Positions 43,082 to 51,566 of a DNA stretch of 64,000 nucleotides are shown here, in pieces (positions within the stretch are counted from its first letter, which is position 1; the number at the start of each line of letters is the position of its first letter). Source of the DNA: Acidicapsa dinghuensis (GTDB lineage: Bacteria; Acidobacteriota; Terriglobia; Terriglobales; Acidobacteriaceae); NCBI RefSeq assembly GCF_025685685.1, contig NZ_JAGSYH010000009.1, forward strand, positions 170,003 through 234,002, written 5' to 3'. The notes beneath the pieces are model-generated. The model was given only the letters and a program-made list of their open reading frames with translations. It did no database searches and was not told the DNA's origin. Both the position numbers and the translations under genes were made by a program.

Positions 43082-43560
43082 GCGGCAACCGCCTTCGCTG
43101 CCTTCACAGCTACTTTGACGTCCTCAGGATCGGCCCACGCCTTGAACCCGACCGCGATGCGATTCCAGCCGTTAATGATGTTGATCAGCAGGGTAAGCTT
43201 GACTTGTTCTTCGTCAGTGAAATGAGCCTTGAGAGCTTCATACGCAGCCTCATGCGTATGGCCTTCAGAAAGCCGTGTCAGCGCCTCAGTCCAGCCCAGC
43301 GCGGCACGCTCACGCTCGGAATAGCACGGAGCTTCGCGCCATGCCGGCAAAAGATAAATGCGCTGTTCCGATTCTCCATCTTCGCGTGCGAAGACCGTGT
43401 GCATATTCAGGCAGTTAGCGCACCCGTTGATCTGCGAGGCGCGAATCTTCACAAGCTCACTGAGGCTGCGCTCAAGGCTTGAGTCTATAAGGACAGATGT
43501 GCGATGCCACTCCGACATGAGTTTCGGAGCAGCGGTAAGAGGATTCAATCTGGCGGTCAT
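43078..43560 (-). CDS. carboxymuconolactone decarboxylase/AhpD-like protein (ECF41 partner)
   Basis: 160 residues from the ATG at 43560, chosen because AAAGGAG lies upstream; a longer in-frame start at 43647 would read through the promoter. AhpD-type signature with the redox motif CANCLNMH (C-x-x-C-x-x-x-H) and upstream glutamate. Such proteins reduce peroxidatic partners or act on quinone-like compounds. ECF41 genes are typically paired with such a COE protein (carboxymuconolactone decarboxylase, oxidoreductase or epimerase). It overlaps the sigma gene by four bases. Confidence 0.92.
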   Translation of the reverse strand: MTARLNPLTAAPKLMSEWHRTSVLIDSSLERSLSELVKIRASQINGCANCLNMHTVFAREDGESEQRIYLLPAWREAPCYSERERAALGWTEALTRLSEGHTHEAAYEALKAHFTDEEQVKLTLLINIINGWNRIAVGFKAWADPEDVKVAVKAAKAVAA

Positions 43561-43591
43561 GAGCAATCTCCTTTTCCAGTACTGCAACCAT

Positions 43592-43618
43592 GACGAGAGA
43601 GCAGCTACGAATGTGACA
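43592..43618 (-). promoter_or_regulatory. ECF41-type promoter, perfect match
   Basis: On the minus strand TGTCACA (43618-43612) is followed after exactly 16 bases by CGTC (43595-43592), which is the motif published for ECF41 promoters. The AhpD-like gene begins 31 bases downstream. This is the strongest sequence evidence that the sigma factor is autoregulated. Confidence 0.85.
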
Positions 43619-43703
43619 TGGCAAGGAAAAATTGCGTCAATACGCACGGGTTAATGCGCGCCGACCTCGAAACAACGGCTTGTGGAGTGCTGCTTGAGGA
43701 CTC

Positions 43704-44159
43704 TCAGCTTTCGCGTGCTGCCGCTTCGAGCGCTGCAAGGTCCATCTTGATCATGCCCATCATCGCCTGCATGGCTTTGGGATGGTCGACCAGTTGGCCG
43801 ATGTTGCGAGGCACGATCTGCCAGCACAGGCCGAAGCGGTCCGTGAGCCAGCCACAGGCCATGGGCTTGCCGCCTTCGATGAGCTTGTCCCAATAACTGT
43901 CGATCTCCTGTTGAGAGTCGCAGCGGACGAAGTAGGAAAAAGCCGGGTTGAGCTGATAGGCGGGGCCGCCGTTGAGAAAGACCATCTGCTGCCCTTCCAG
44001 CTCGATAGTAATGGTGGCGATTTTGCCTTCAGGCCAGGGGCCGACGCCTTTGGAGCGCAGTTCCTCGACCTTGTGGGCGTGGGGGAAGACGCTCAGGTAG
44101 AACTCAGCGGCTTCTTCGGCGTTGTCATTGAACCAGAGAAAAGGGGCTACTTTGTTCAT
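43704..44159 (-). CDS. VOC-family protein, PhnB-like (glyoxalase/bleomycin-resistance fold)
   Basis: About 151 residues from MNKVAPFLWFNDNAEEAAEFYLSVFP, the usual opening of PhnB-like (3-demethylubiquinone-9 methyltransferase-labelled) members; ten further residues are in frame upstream without better support. Later motifs are GQQMVFLNGGPAYQLNPAFSYFV and GWLTDRFGLCWQIVP. The protein is expected to be a dimer of paired beta-alpha-beta-beta-beta units; its ligand is unknown. It lies upstream of the AhpD/ECF41 operon on the same strand, separated by a 143-base gap that contains the ECF41 promoter. Confidence 0.86.
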   Translation of the reverse strand: MNKVAPFLWFNDNAEEAAEFYLSVFPHAHKVEELRSKGVGPWPEGKIATITIELEGQQMVFLNGGPAYQLNPAFSYFVRCDSQQEIDSYWDKLIEGGKPMACGWLTDRFGLCWQIVPRNIGQLVDHPKAMQAMMGMIKMDLAALEAAARES

Positions 44160-44245
44160 GGGTGGCATGGTACCAGCCCGGAGTGTCAATGGGGTGATTT
44201 TATGGGAGCACTTGCCGGGTTAATTTTGGTTGAATGGACATCCAT

Positions 44246-44274
44246 TATCCCACCCTGAGGTTGGTGGTGGGATA
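44246..44274. promoter_or_regulatory. 9-bp inverted repeat before the GHKL gene
   Basis: TATCCCACC at 44246-44254 and its exact complement GGTGGGATA at 44266-44274 flank 11 bases, 75 bases before the ATPase gene. It may be an operator or a hairpin at the boundary with the divergent VOC gene. Confidence 0.4.
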
Positions 44275-44348
44275 GGGGGTTAAAAGACGAGGGTAGGTAC
44301 TCGGTCACGGAGATACACTGGTGATCGTTCAGTCGTGGAGAAATCACA

Positions 44349-45794
44349 ATGATCGATGATTTCGAAAGTCGTAATTTCGACCTCAACATTGAGAAGGTGC
44401 TTGAGGGCTGGGAAACATGCCACGCAATCAGGGAAGTCATCGCGAACGCTCTTGATGAGCAAGCGCTCACCCGGACAGCAGAAGTTGAGATCAGTCGAAA
44501 CACTGACGGTGCGTGGCATATTCGCGATTTTGGGCGTGGCTTGAGATACGAACACCTGACCCAAAACGAAAACGAAGAAAAGCTTAAGAATCCCGGCACG
44601 GTCATAGGGAAATTCGGTGTGGGATTGAAAGACGCACTCGCAACTTTCAACCGACACAATGTAACCATCCGCATTCGTTCTCGATGGGGTGAGATCACCC
44701 TCGACCAAATTCCGAAATCGGGCTTCGCCGATGTAATCACTCTCCACGCTGTTGTCCACCCTGCTCAAGACAGTGTCATGCTTGGCACTGAGGTCATTCT
44801 GCGAGGCTTATCCGACGAAGACATATCGAAAGCAAAGAGTTTCTTTTTGAAGTTCTCAGATGAGCCTGTACTTGACCATACCCCTTACGGACAGATACTA
44901 CAGCGGAACCCAGCTCGGAATGCTCGTATCTACGTCACCGGAATGCTCGTCGCGGAAGAGGAAAATTTTGCCTTCTCATTCAACATCACATCTCTGACTG
45001 CAGCGATGCGTAAAGCTCTTAATCGTGAAAGGACCAATGTAGGCCGGAGTGCATACAGTGAGCGCGTTAAGCAAATGCTTCTTGCGTCTAAGTCAACGAC
45101 CGTTGCGAATACTCTCGTGAATGAGTTGATGAAAATCGAAAGCGGGACAAATCGCGATGAAGTGAAATGGACGGACGTTGCAGTACATGCATCTCAAACC
45201 CTCAATGCCTCCGGCGAAGTTGTCTTTGTTACGGCCAAGGATCTTATCTCCTATACGGACGCAATTGATCACGCTCAGGCGGATGGGCTGAGGATTGTCA
45301 CGTTGCCCGAAAACATAAAGGCCTCTCTCGGCGGGATCAACGACATTCAAGGAAATCCGGTGCGCGATCTCTCCGTCTATCAGGCGGAGCGTGAGCAGAG
45401 CTTTAAGTTTGAGTTCATTGGGTATGAATCGCTCAGCAAGCCTGAACGGAATGTCTTCGATCAGTGGCAGACGATAGCTGGTTTTATCGGTGGCCTCCCA
45501 GATAGGGTACGAGAAGTGAAAATTTCGGAAACGATGCGTCCTGATTTCTTCACTTCAAATGAAGCGGTGGGCCTCTGGGACCCTGCATCATCGAATATCG
45601 TGATAAAGCGCACACAGCTTGCGACGTTGTCGTCCTTTGCCGGAACGCTTCTTCACGAGATAGCTCACGCGCGAAGTGGTTATGGAGATGTTACGCGCGA
45701 TTTCGAATCTGAGCTTACCCGAATGCTCGGGATTGTGGCTGCCGCCCAGCTTGCGCGGACAAAGGGGCCTTTCTCCAAATGGTTCAGTTCCTAA
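44349..45794 (+). CDS. GHKL-ATPase domain fused to a C-terminal zincin-like peptidase
   Basis: 481 residues. The N-terminal GHKL (Hsp90/MutL/MORC-type) ATP site has N33 in REVIANALDEQ, D60 in RDFGRGL and the glycine box GKFGVGLKDAL at 87-97. A middle region of about 250 residues is unassigned. Near the C terminus comes LLHEIAHARSGYGDVTRDFE, with the zinc motif H436-E-x-x-H440 and acidic residues 450-455 as possible third ligand. No signal or membrane segment, so a cytoplasmic protein. Lower GC than core genes and no operon partner. ATPase-plus-protease proteins are known in phage defence and protein quality control, but no system with this exact pair is known to me. Confidence 0.72.
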   Translation: MIDDFESRNFDLNIEKVLEGWETCHAIREVIANALDEQALTRTAEVEISRNTDGAWHIRDFGRGLRYEHLTQNENEEKLKNPGTVIGKFGVGLKDALATFNRHNVTIRIRSRWGEITLDQIPKSGFADVITLHAVVHPAQDSVMLGTEVILRGLSDEDISKAKSFFLKFSDEPVLDHTPYGQILQRNPARNARIYVTGMLVAEEENFAFSFNITSLTAAMRKALNRERTNVGRSAYSERVKQMLLASKSTTVANTLVNELMKIESGTNRDEVKWTDVAVHASQTLNASGEVVFVTAKDLISYTDAIDHAQADGLRIVTLPENIKASLGGINDIQGNPVRDLSVYQAEREQSFKFEFIGYESLSKPERNVFDQWQTIAGFIGGLPDRVREVKISETMRPDFFTSNEAVGLWDPASSNIVIKRTQLATLSSFAGTLLHEIAHARSGYGDVTRDFESELTRMLGIVAAAQLARTKGPFSKWFSS

Positions 45795-45936
45795 GTGGGC
45801 ACTGAGTTGCGGGTCGGTTCTTCTTCGCTGGGTTGCATGGTCTTCGACTCGCTCATCGCGATCTGGTTCCTGGCCGGAGCGCCGTCTTTTGTTTCGGTGC
45901 GGAAGACGGAAACTGCGGTGTGAGTCGAGACGAAAG

Positions 45937-46530
45937 CTACGCTTCTTTGAACGCGTCGAAGTAGTGGTTTTCGCCGATGTCTTCGTACTCAGAGGTGACC
46001 GTGAGGCCGGCGGATGCGAGAAGCTTTCTATACTGATCGGCTCCAAGAGAGACGGATTCGACGCCGGTCATAGCGTCGTTCCAAACGCCGGGCCTGGCAG
46101 ATGCAGTGAACAACAGCCTGCCACCTGGGACCAAAGCCTCAGCGAATCTCTCGATGAGGCGATGCTGCTCTTCAGGCTTGAGAAGAAAGATGAGTCCGAC
46201 GGCGAGAACTGCGTCAAATGCGCAACCGAAGAAACTTGAGTCCAGAACAGATTCGCAGAGGATGGGAATGCCGGGCAGGTTGCGCTGAAATGCGGCGACG
46301 AAGGATGGCGATCCATCGACGGCGAAGACGTTGAGTCTCTCTTCAACAAGCACCACGGTAATGGGAAAGCCGGGACCGCTGCCAAGGTCGAGGACAGAGC
46401 TGCCGCGCGGCAGAGTCCGGGCCCATGCGCGGACTTCTTTTACGCCGATCGCGTTAGACCGGGTAGCACCGTTGCCGCGCCGCGTGAGAAATTCGGCGGA
46501 GATTGCTTCGTAGCCAGTGGATAAATCCAT
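45937..46530 (-). CDS. class I SAM-dependent methyltransferase
   Basis: About 197 residues from MDLSTGYEAIS. SAM-binding motif I is VLDLGSGPGFP, with the acidic end of strand 2 in VFAVDGSPSF and the motif FDAVLAVGLIFLL for strand 4. No substrate-specific features. The C-terminal half contains GRLLFTASARPGVW. The leader contains a terminator-like hairpin (46579-46607), which could be an attenuator. Gene boundaries are clear; the substrate is unknown. Confidence 0.85.
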   Translation of the reverse strand: MDLSTGYEAISAEFLTRRGNGATRSNAIGVKEVRAWARTLPRGSSVLDLGSGPGFPITVVLVEERLNVFAVDGSPSFVAAFQRNLPGIPILCESVLDSSFFGCAFDAVLAVGLIFLLKPEEQHRLIERFAEALVPGGRLLFTASARPGVWNDAMTGVESVSLGADQYRKLLASAGLTVTSEYEDIGENHYFDAFKEA

Positions 46531-46578
46531 AGAGCACACGAGTCGATCGTAGTTGAGATCACGGGATAATTAAGGTCT

Positions 46579-46607
46579 AAAAAAGCTCGTCCACGGATTG
46601 GACGAGC
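46579..46607 (-). terminator. terminator-like hairpin in leader of methyltransferase gene
   Basis: An 8-bp stem GCTCGTCC/GGACGAGC (46585-46592 and 46600-46607) is followed on the minus strand by six T. No minus-strand gene ends nearby, since the neighbour on the right is on the plus strand. It therefore sits 49 bases before the methyltransferase start and could attenuate it. Confidence 0.5.
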
Positions 46608-46729
46608 CACTGAGGAAATATTTCTCCCCCCATCTTTAAGATATAACGCACCCGGGGGCTTGCGGCAAGGCCCCGGCTATGCTGCATGATCGTGCACTGG
46701 AGCAAGCAATCTACGCGACGGGAGACACG

Positions 46730-48223
46730 ATGACGAAGCATGAGGTAGTGATTGCAGGAGCAGGTCCGACGGGGTTGATGCTGGCGGGCGAGTTGGCGCT
46801 CGCAGGTGTGGATGTAGCGATTGTGGAGCGGCGTGAGAGCGAGGGTCTTGCGGGATTGCGCGCCGGCGGGCTGCACATTCGCACGATTGAGGTCTTCGAT
46901 CAGCGGGGCATCGCTGAGCGGTTTCTGTGGGAGGGACACAAGGCTCTCCGTGCGCCATTCGCGCACACTCCTCTTGATATCAGCGATTTACCGACCCGAC
47001 ACAGCTACTTTCTTGCACTGTGGCAGATGCATATTGAGCGCATTCTTGCAGGCTGGGTAGGTGAGCTCGGGATAACTGTCCATCGGGGAGCTTCGGTCAC
47101 GGCATTCAGGCAGGATGAGGATGGCGTCGATGTGGAGCTGGCTGATGCTGGGCTGCCGGACGGTCGCCAGCTGCGAGCCCAATATCTCGTTGGGTGCGAC
47201 GGTGGCCGAAGCATCGTGCGGAAGACGGCGAGTATCGAGTTTCCCGGGTGGGATGCAACAGCGAGCTATCTGATCAGCGAAGTTGAGACGGCCGATGAGC
47301 CGGAGTGGGGACTACGCCGCGGGACCCACGGCATCAGCGCAATCGCCAAGCTCGACGATGGACGCGCTCGCGTCGTGTTGCACGAAGAACGCATTATGCA
47401 AGGTATAGAGCCAACGATAGACGATGTGCGTAATTCGCTTACCGGGGTCTATGGCACAGACTTTGGTCTCCGCAGTGCGAGCCAGATTTCCCGGTTCACG
47501 GATATGACTCGCCAGGCGGCGCAGTATCGCGTTGGACGCGTGCTGCTGGCAGGCGACGCCGCGCATGTGCATTCGCCCATGGGCGGCCAGGGGCTGAACC
47601 TCGGCGTGCAGGATGCAGTAAATCTCGGCTGGAAGCTGGCGCTGGTGGTGCAAGGGAAAGCTCCGGAGAGCCTGCTCGATACCTACCATGCGGAGCGGCA
47701 TCCAGTAGGTGCTCGTGTGCTGCGCAATACGATGGCGCTCACGGCAATGGAGCGCAGCGAAGATCGCATCGATGCACTGCGCGCAATGATGGCTGAGCTG
47801 ATGCAGCAGGATGAGACGCGCAGACGATACTTCGCCATGATGTCAGGGCTGGATGTTCACTATGACATGAGCAATGGCGACACAAGTGAAAGCCATCCAC
47901 TGCCGGGCAGGAGAATGCCGGATCTGGATGTGACGATCGATGGAGCCACACTGCGCGTCTTCAGCCTGTTGCACGAGGCGCGCGCGGTGCTGCTGAATCT
48001 GAGCGAGCCCGGAACATGGGATGTAAGCGCATGGGCGGATCGCGTCAAGCTCGTCAACGCCGCATATGCGGGCGAGTGGGATCTTCCGGTGATTGGCGTG
48101 GTAACCGCTCCAAAAGCAGTGTTGATTCGGCCGGATGGGTATGTGGCGTGGGTCGCAGACGCAACCGCGCAAGGGCTAGATGACGCGATGAGCAGGTGGT
48201 TTGGACCACCTGCTGCCGCGTAG
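46730..48223 (+). CDS. FAD-dependent aromatic monooxygenase (PHBH fold)
   Basis: 497 residues from the ATG at 46730, with GGGAG six bases upstream. FAD motifs are complete: GAGPTGLMLAGELALAG (dinucleotide fold), VGCDGGRSIVRK (DG motif) and LLAGDAAHVHSPMGGQGLNLG (GD motif). The C-terminal thioredoxin-like domain of longer members is present (RVFSLLHEARAVLL to WVADATAQG). This is the p-hydroxybenzoate hydroxylase family, which includes polyketide-tailoring enzymes and antibiotic-inactivating monooxygenases such as the rifampicin type. Substrate cannot be read. The last codons form a 9-bp inverted repeat (48191-48214). Confidence 0.9.
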   Translation: MTKHEVVIAGAGPTGLMLAGELALAGVDVAIVERRESEGLAGLRAGGLHIRTIEVFDQRGIAERFLWEGHKALRAPFAHTPLDISDLPTRHSYFLALWQMHIERILAGWVGELGITVHRGASVTAFRQDEDGVDVELADAGLPDGRQLRAQYLVGCDGGRSIVRKTASIEFPGWDATASYLISEVETADEPEWGLRRGTHGISAIAKLDDGRARVVLHEERIMQGIEPTIDDVRNSLTGVYGTDFGLRSASQISRFTDMTRQAAQYRVGRVLLAGDAAHVHSPMGGQGLNLGVQDAVNLGWKLALVVQGKAPESLLDTYHAERHPVGARVLRNTMALTAMERSEDRIDALRAMMAELMQQDETRRRYFAMMSGLDVHYDMSNGDTSESHPLPGRRMPDLDVTIDGATLRVFSLLHEARAVLLNLSEPGTWDVSAWADRVKLVNAAYAGEWDLPVIGVVTAPKAVLIRPDGYVAWVADATAQGLDDAMSRWFGPPAAA

Positions 48224-48573
48224 TGACGGAGAAAAGCGGAGGCGGGGATCCGTCTCCGCTCATTCACAAATTTCACTGGCATTTCATTCGCTTCGCAGGC
48301 AATCCATCGGATCAGTTCGCATGGCTTTGCGCGCAGGTACATAGCAGGCAGCTAAAGCAGCAGCGAGCAGTACGCTGGACACGCCGAACAGAGTGATTGG
48401 GTCCCCTTGACCGACTCCGTACAGCAATACCTCCCAGCGGAGTGTACTCTCTTCAGACTGAGACGACTTCGTTTGAGCAACGACACTGATTTTTTGCCCG
48501 ACCGATTCGTTTTCCTTTTCGAAATCGTCTTCATGGTGTCAACACAAAAAACAGCATTCCTGAGGAGAACACC
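48224..48573. other. intergenic region with hairpin and ADOP remnant
   Basis: 350 bases. An 11-bp stem with one G-T pair (48235-48245 and 48250-48260) forms a terminator-like hairpin after the monooxygenase gene. To its right lies the remnant of an ADOP permease (listed separately). The promoter of the next gene must lie in the last ~130 bases. Confidence 0.5.
48284..48430 (-). pseudogene. 3' remnant of an ADOP permease gene
   Basis: The minus strand encodes VLLYGVGQGDPITLFGVSS, then a hydrophobic stretch VLLAAALAACYVPARKAMRT and DPMDCLRSE followed by TGA at 48284-48286. This is the characteristic C terminus of ADOP/MacB permeases; the intact copy at 3.75 kb ends LLYHVSPMDPITY, later WVACYLPSRR and VDPVHALRAE. 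Upstream of 48430 the homology stops. Only 48 codons survive, next to unrelated genes, so a sixth permease gene once stood here. Confidence 0.82.
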
Positions 48574-48897
48574 ATGACCACAACAATTTCAGCGACAAAT
48601 AACGTCACTACCCTTATCAACGTCCTCACCGTTGAGCCGGAGAATCAGCAGAAGCTCATCCATCTGCTCCGTGAGAGCACTGAGGGCGTCGTCAGCAAAC
48701 TCGATGGCTGGATTTCGACCAGCTTCATCGCAGCCCAGGATCTGCGCCATGTAGTCATCTACTCGCAGTGGCGCAACCTCGCATCAGTGGAAGCGATGCA
48801 AGCCGATCCTGAAATGATTGCTTACTTTCCGAGGGTCGCAGCCCTGGCCGCGTTCGATAGCTTCGCCGGCGCGGTTGTCTACAACCACCATGCCTGA
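48574..48897 (+). CDS. antibiotic-biosynthesis-monooxygenase (ABM) fold protein
   Basis: 107 residues. TLINVLTVEPENQQKLIHLL and GWISTSFIAAQDLRHVVIYSQW match the two-strand, helix, two-strand layout of the ABM fold, which contains quinol and haem monooxygenases and signalling proteins. GAGGAGA upstream of the ATG. The following ECF sigma gene starts 96 bases downstream on the same strand. Enzyme activity is uncertain, as many members lack one. Confidence 0.85.
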   Translation: MTTTISATNNVTTLINVLTVEPENQQKLIHLLRESTEGVVSKLDGWISTSFIAAQDLRHVVIYSQWRNLASVEAMQADPEMIAYFPRVAALAAFDSFAGAVVYNHHA

Positions 48898-48993
48898 CGC
48901 ACGGACAGAGAAGAGCATGATGGGCATCCCGGCCAATATAGTCTTGATAAGCGGCGTCAACCGGCGCCTCGGCCGGAGGCTTGCCAACAAGAT

Positions 48994-49878
48994 ATGAGTA
49001 ATGATGCGTGCGCTGCGTTCGAACAGTTGGTGGGCGAGCTTCGCCCAAAGCTCCATCGATACTGCGCACGCATGACAGGCTCTGCCGTCGATGGAGAGGA
49101 CATCGTCCAGGACGCGCTGATCAAAGCGCTCGCCGCGCTGCCAAATGTCGGAGTCATCGGCAACCCTCAAGGCTGGCTGTTTCGTATCGCCCATAACACC
49201 GCGCTCGATTTCCTGCGCAGCCGTGCGCGCGGCCCGGTTCTATTGAATGACGAAGCCCTCGACATGATTGCTGCTCCAGATTCTCCCGGTCAGAATCACG
49301 AGATCGCCGCAATCAGCCTGCGAACTTTCATGCGCCTTCCTGCACTCCAGCGAAGCGCGGTGATCCTGAAGGATGTGCTAGGCCACTCAATCGAAGAGGT
49401 CGCTTCGATCACTGGTGCAAGTGAGGCCGCTTCAAAATCCGCGCTCCAGCGGGGCCGCGTCCGTTTGCGCGAGATTGCCAGGGAACCGGCGGACGTCCCG
49501 CTGCCGATACTTTCAGATAGGATGCGCGCCCGGCTAACCATCTATGTCGAAGGATTCAAGATCGGAGACTTCGACACCGTCCGCGCGATGCTGGCTGACG
49601 ACGTCAAACTCGACCTTGTCGCGAAGCTGCGCAAGCAAGGAACGAGCGAGGTTGGGGAATACTACACAGCCTACGCAGCCGCCAAACAGTGGGCTTACGC
49701 AGCCGGAGTTGTTGATGGCCGGCCCGCAATGGTTGTATACGACCGCAACGTCTCGCTGGAAGCGCCCGCTTATTTTGTCGCGCTCGATTTTGATGGCGAC
49801 CGCGTGGTTTCAGTCCATGACTTTCTCTATGCGCGGTATGCGATGGATGGCATCGACTTGTCGCTCCTCTCGGAATGA
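48994..49878 (+). CDS. ECF sigma factor with SnoaL-like C-terminal extension
   Basis: 294 residues. Region 2 is LHRYCARMTGSAVDGEDIVQDALIKAL; region 4 is LRTFMRLPALQRSAVILKDVLGHSIEEVAS, with the recognition helix ASEAASKSALQRGRVRLRE. From about residue 170 comes a SnoaL-like domain (ARLTIYVEGFKIGDFDTVRAMLADDVKLDLV). It differs from the ECF41 type: the DGGGK and NPDKL motifs are lacking and the linker is different, so it belongs to another extended ECF group. It follows an ABM-fold gene, a plausible target or partner. Confidence 0.88.
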   Translation: MSNDACAAFEQLVGELRPKLHRYCARMTGSAVDGEDIVQDALIKALAALPNVGVIGNPQGWLFRIAHNTALDFLRSRARGPVLLNDEALDMIAAPDSPGQNHEIAAISLRTFMRLPALQRSAVILKDVLGHSIEEVASITGASEAASKSALQRGRVRLREIAREPADVPLPILSDRMRARLTIYVEGFKIGDFDTVRAMLADDVKLDLVAKLRKQGTSEVGEYYTAYAAAKQWAYAAGVVDGRPAMVVYDRNVSLEAPAYFVALDFDGDRVVSVHDFLYARYAMDGIDLSLLSE

Positions 49879-49933
49879 ACCATCGCGCAAGAGAGATCAC
49901 GCAAGAGAGATCATAGGACGAATTCAATAAACT

Positions 49934-51415
49934 TCAACCTCGTCGCCCGCTGGGCTCTTTGCTGAACGCCTTTGCGAGCTGGATGAGCGCTTTCCGTATT
50001 GCCGGCTCCGGGTAGGCCGCAAATCCAAGAACCACTCCCTTCGGATCGGGATGTTTGAAGGTATATCGATCGACGCCGAGCGCTTCTATGCCTTGGACGG
50101 CAGCTGCTTTTTCCGCTTGCCGTGAGGTCATTCCATTTGTCAGGAATCCAATTGTGTAGAGACCGGCCTGGACGTTGGAGATATCAAGCAACCCGCTTAA
50201 ATGTTGTTTGCCTCCATCGATCATTGCGGCGAGACGGCTGCCGTACAGCTCACGCATGCGCCGCATATGGCGTGCGAAATGGCCCTGCACAATGAATTCG
50301 CAAAGAATTGCCTGATCCACATGCGAATTCCGAAAGTCGGTTTGATAGCGAAAGGCTAAAAAGCAGTCAACCAGCGATGGCGGCAATACAACATAGCCCA
50401 ACCGTAACGACGGGAACAGTGTCTTGCTGAATGACCCGATCAGGATTACGTTCGAATAATTGTCGAGGCTATGCAGCGAAGGCACAGGTTGTCCTTCGAA
50501 CCGGAATTCACTGTCATAGTCATCTTCGATAATGAAGGCGCCAGTGCGTTTGGCCCACTTGAGAATGGCCATCCGCCGCTCCAGCGACATCGTCACTCCC
50601 TGCGGAAACTGGTGGGCCGGGGTCAGATAAACTCCCCTGGCATGCGGACAGATTGTTTCCCCGGCGGAAACCAACAGGCCCTCCTCGTCCACCGGTACAG
50701 GAATGATCTCGGCCCCGACATTGCCAAAAGCAATCGTGGCCCCAAAGTATCCAGGGTCCTCCATCCACACCTGGTCGTGCTCCTTGAGCAGCACACGCGC
50801 TAACAGATCAAGCGCCTGCTGCACTCCGGAAACGATGAAGATTTGTTCCGGGTTGCATCGCACGCCACGAGTCGCGCGCAAATAGTCTGCAATCGCATCG
50901 CGCATTGGCCGATATCCACGCACATCAGCCTCTGTCTCAAGCCACGAGCCGAAGTTTCTCGCGTATCGTGCAGCAATGCGCCCCCAAACCTTCGCAGGGA
51001 ACGCCTTCGTGTCCGGTGCCCCTATGCGGAACGGGCGGACACCTCTTGTAAAAGGCAAATCGACTAAGGGCCTCGGCAGCTTGTGGGTTGCAATTGCGCG
51101 GCGAACGTAAGCCGGAGGAGTCACACTCATTTGCCGCGCAGGCCGCACGACCGACACCCGATTCACCAAAGTCCCAACGCCAACACGGCTCGTAACATAC
51201 CCCTCGGCCTGCAAGCGTTCGAAAACGCTGACTACAGTTCCCCTCGAAAGCCCATATTGGCTCGCAAAATCTCTCGACGCCGGCAGTCTGGTGCCCGGCG
51301 CAAGCCGGCCTTCAAGAATGGCGCTCCGCAACTCTCCATAGAGCCAGCCCGTTAACGTCTGATCCTGCGGACGGCTATCCAAAGTGAATTCGAACGAGCT
51401 GACGGTCTTGGGCAT
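49934..51415 (-). CDS. MocR/PdxR-type GntR regulator with aminotransferase domain
   Basis: 493 residues. N-terminal GntR winged helix: LTGWLYGELRSAILEGRLAPGTRLPASRDFA then SRGTVVSVFERLQAEGYVTS. From about residue 115 follows a fold-type I aminotransferase domain with the PLP lysine in SFSKTLFPSLRLGYV. MocR regulators use PLP or a PLP adduct as signal and often control an adjacent divergent gene. Here the divergent gene is the membrane protein at 51567, separated by a ~150-base control region, so that is the likely target. Confidence 0.93.
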   Translation of the reverse strand: MPKTVSSFEFTLDSRPQDQTLTGWLYGELRSAILEGRLAPGTRLPASRDFASQYGLSRGTVVSVFERLQAEGYVTSRVGVGTLVNRVSVVRPARQMSVTPPAYVRRAIATHKLPRPLVDLPFTRGVRPFRIGAPDTKAFPAKVWGRIAARYARNFGSWLETEADVRGYRPMRDAIADYLRATRGVRCNPEQIFIVSGVQQALDLLARVLLKEHDQVWMEDPGYFGATIAFGNVGAEIIPVPVDEEGLLVSAGETICPHARGVYLTPAHQFPQGVTMSLERRMAILKWAKRTGAFIIEDDYDSEFRFEGQPVPSLHSLDNYSNVILIGSFSKTLFPSLRLGYVVLPPSLVDCFLAFRYQTDFRNSHVDQAILCEFIVQGHFARHMRRMRELYGSRLAAMIDGGKQHLSGLLDISNVQAGLYTIGFLTNGMTSRQAEKAAAVQGIEALGVDRYTFKHPDPKGVVLGFAAYPEPAIRKALIQLAKAFSKEPSGRRG

Positions 51416-51566
51416 CGGCTTCCCCCAATTGGTCTAACCATATTAGATGAAAATGGCTCTATTCAGAGTACCAAGTCCACCATACCATCAGCTCCATGGG
51501 GTGTGAATGCACCTTCCCACCCCGCTGAAGGCTACGGCCTGCTGCGCTCATAAGGAGGTTGAACAA

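Noticed and set aside
45795..45936. Minus-strand frame with DGAPARNQIAMSES beside the methyltransferase
   Set aside because: It looks faintly protein-like but has no start outside the methyltransferase gene and is too short to support; possibly a gene fragment.
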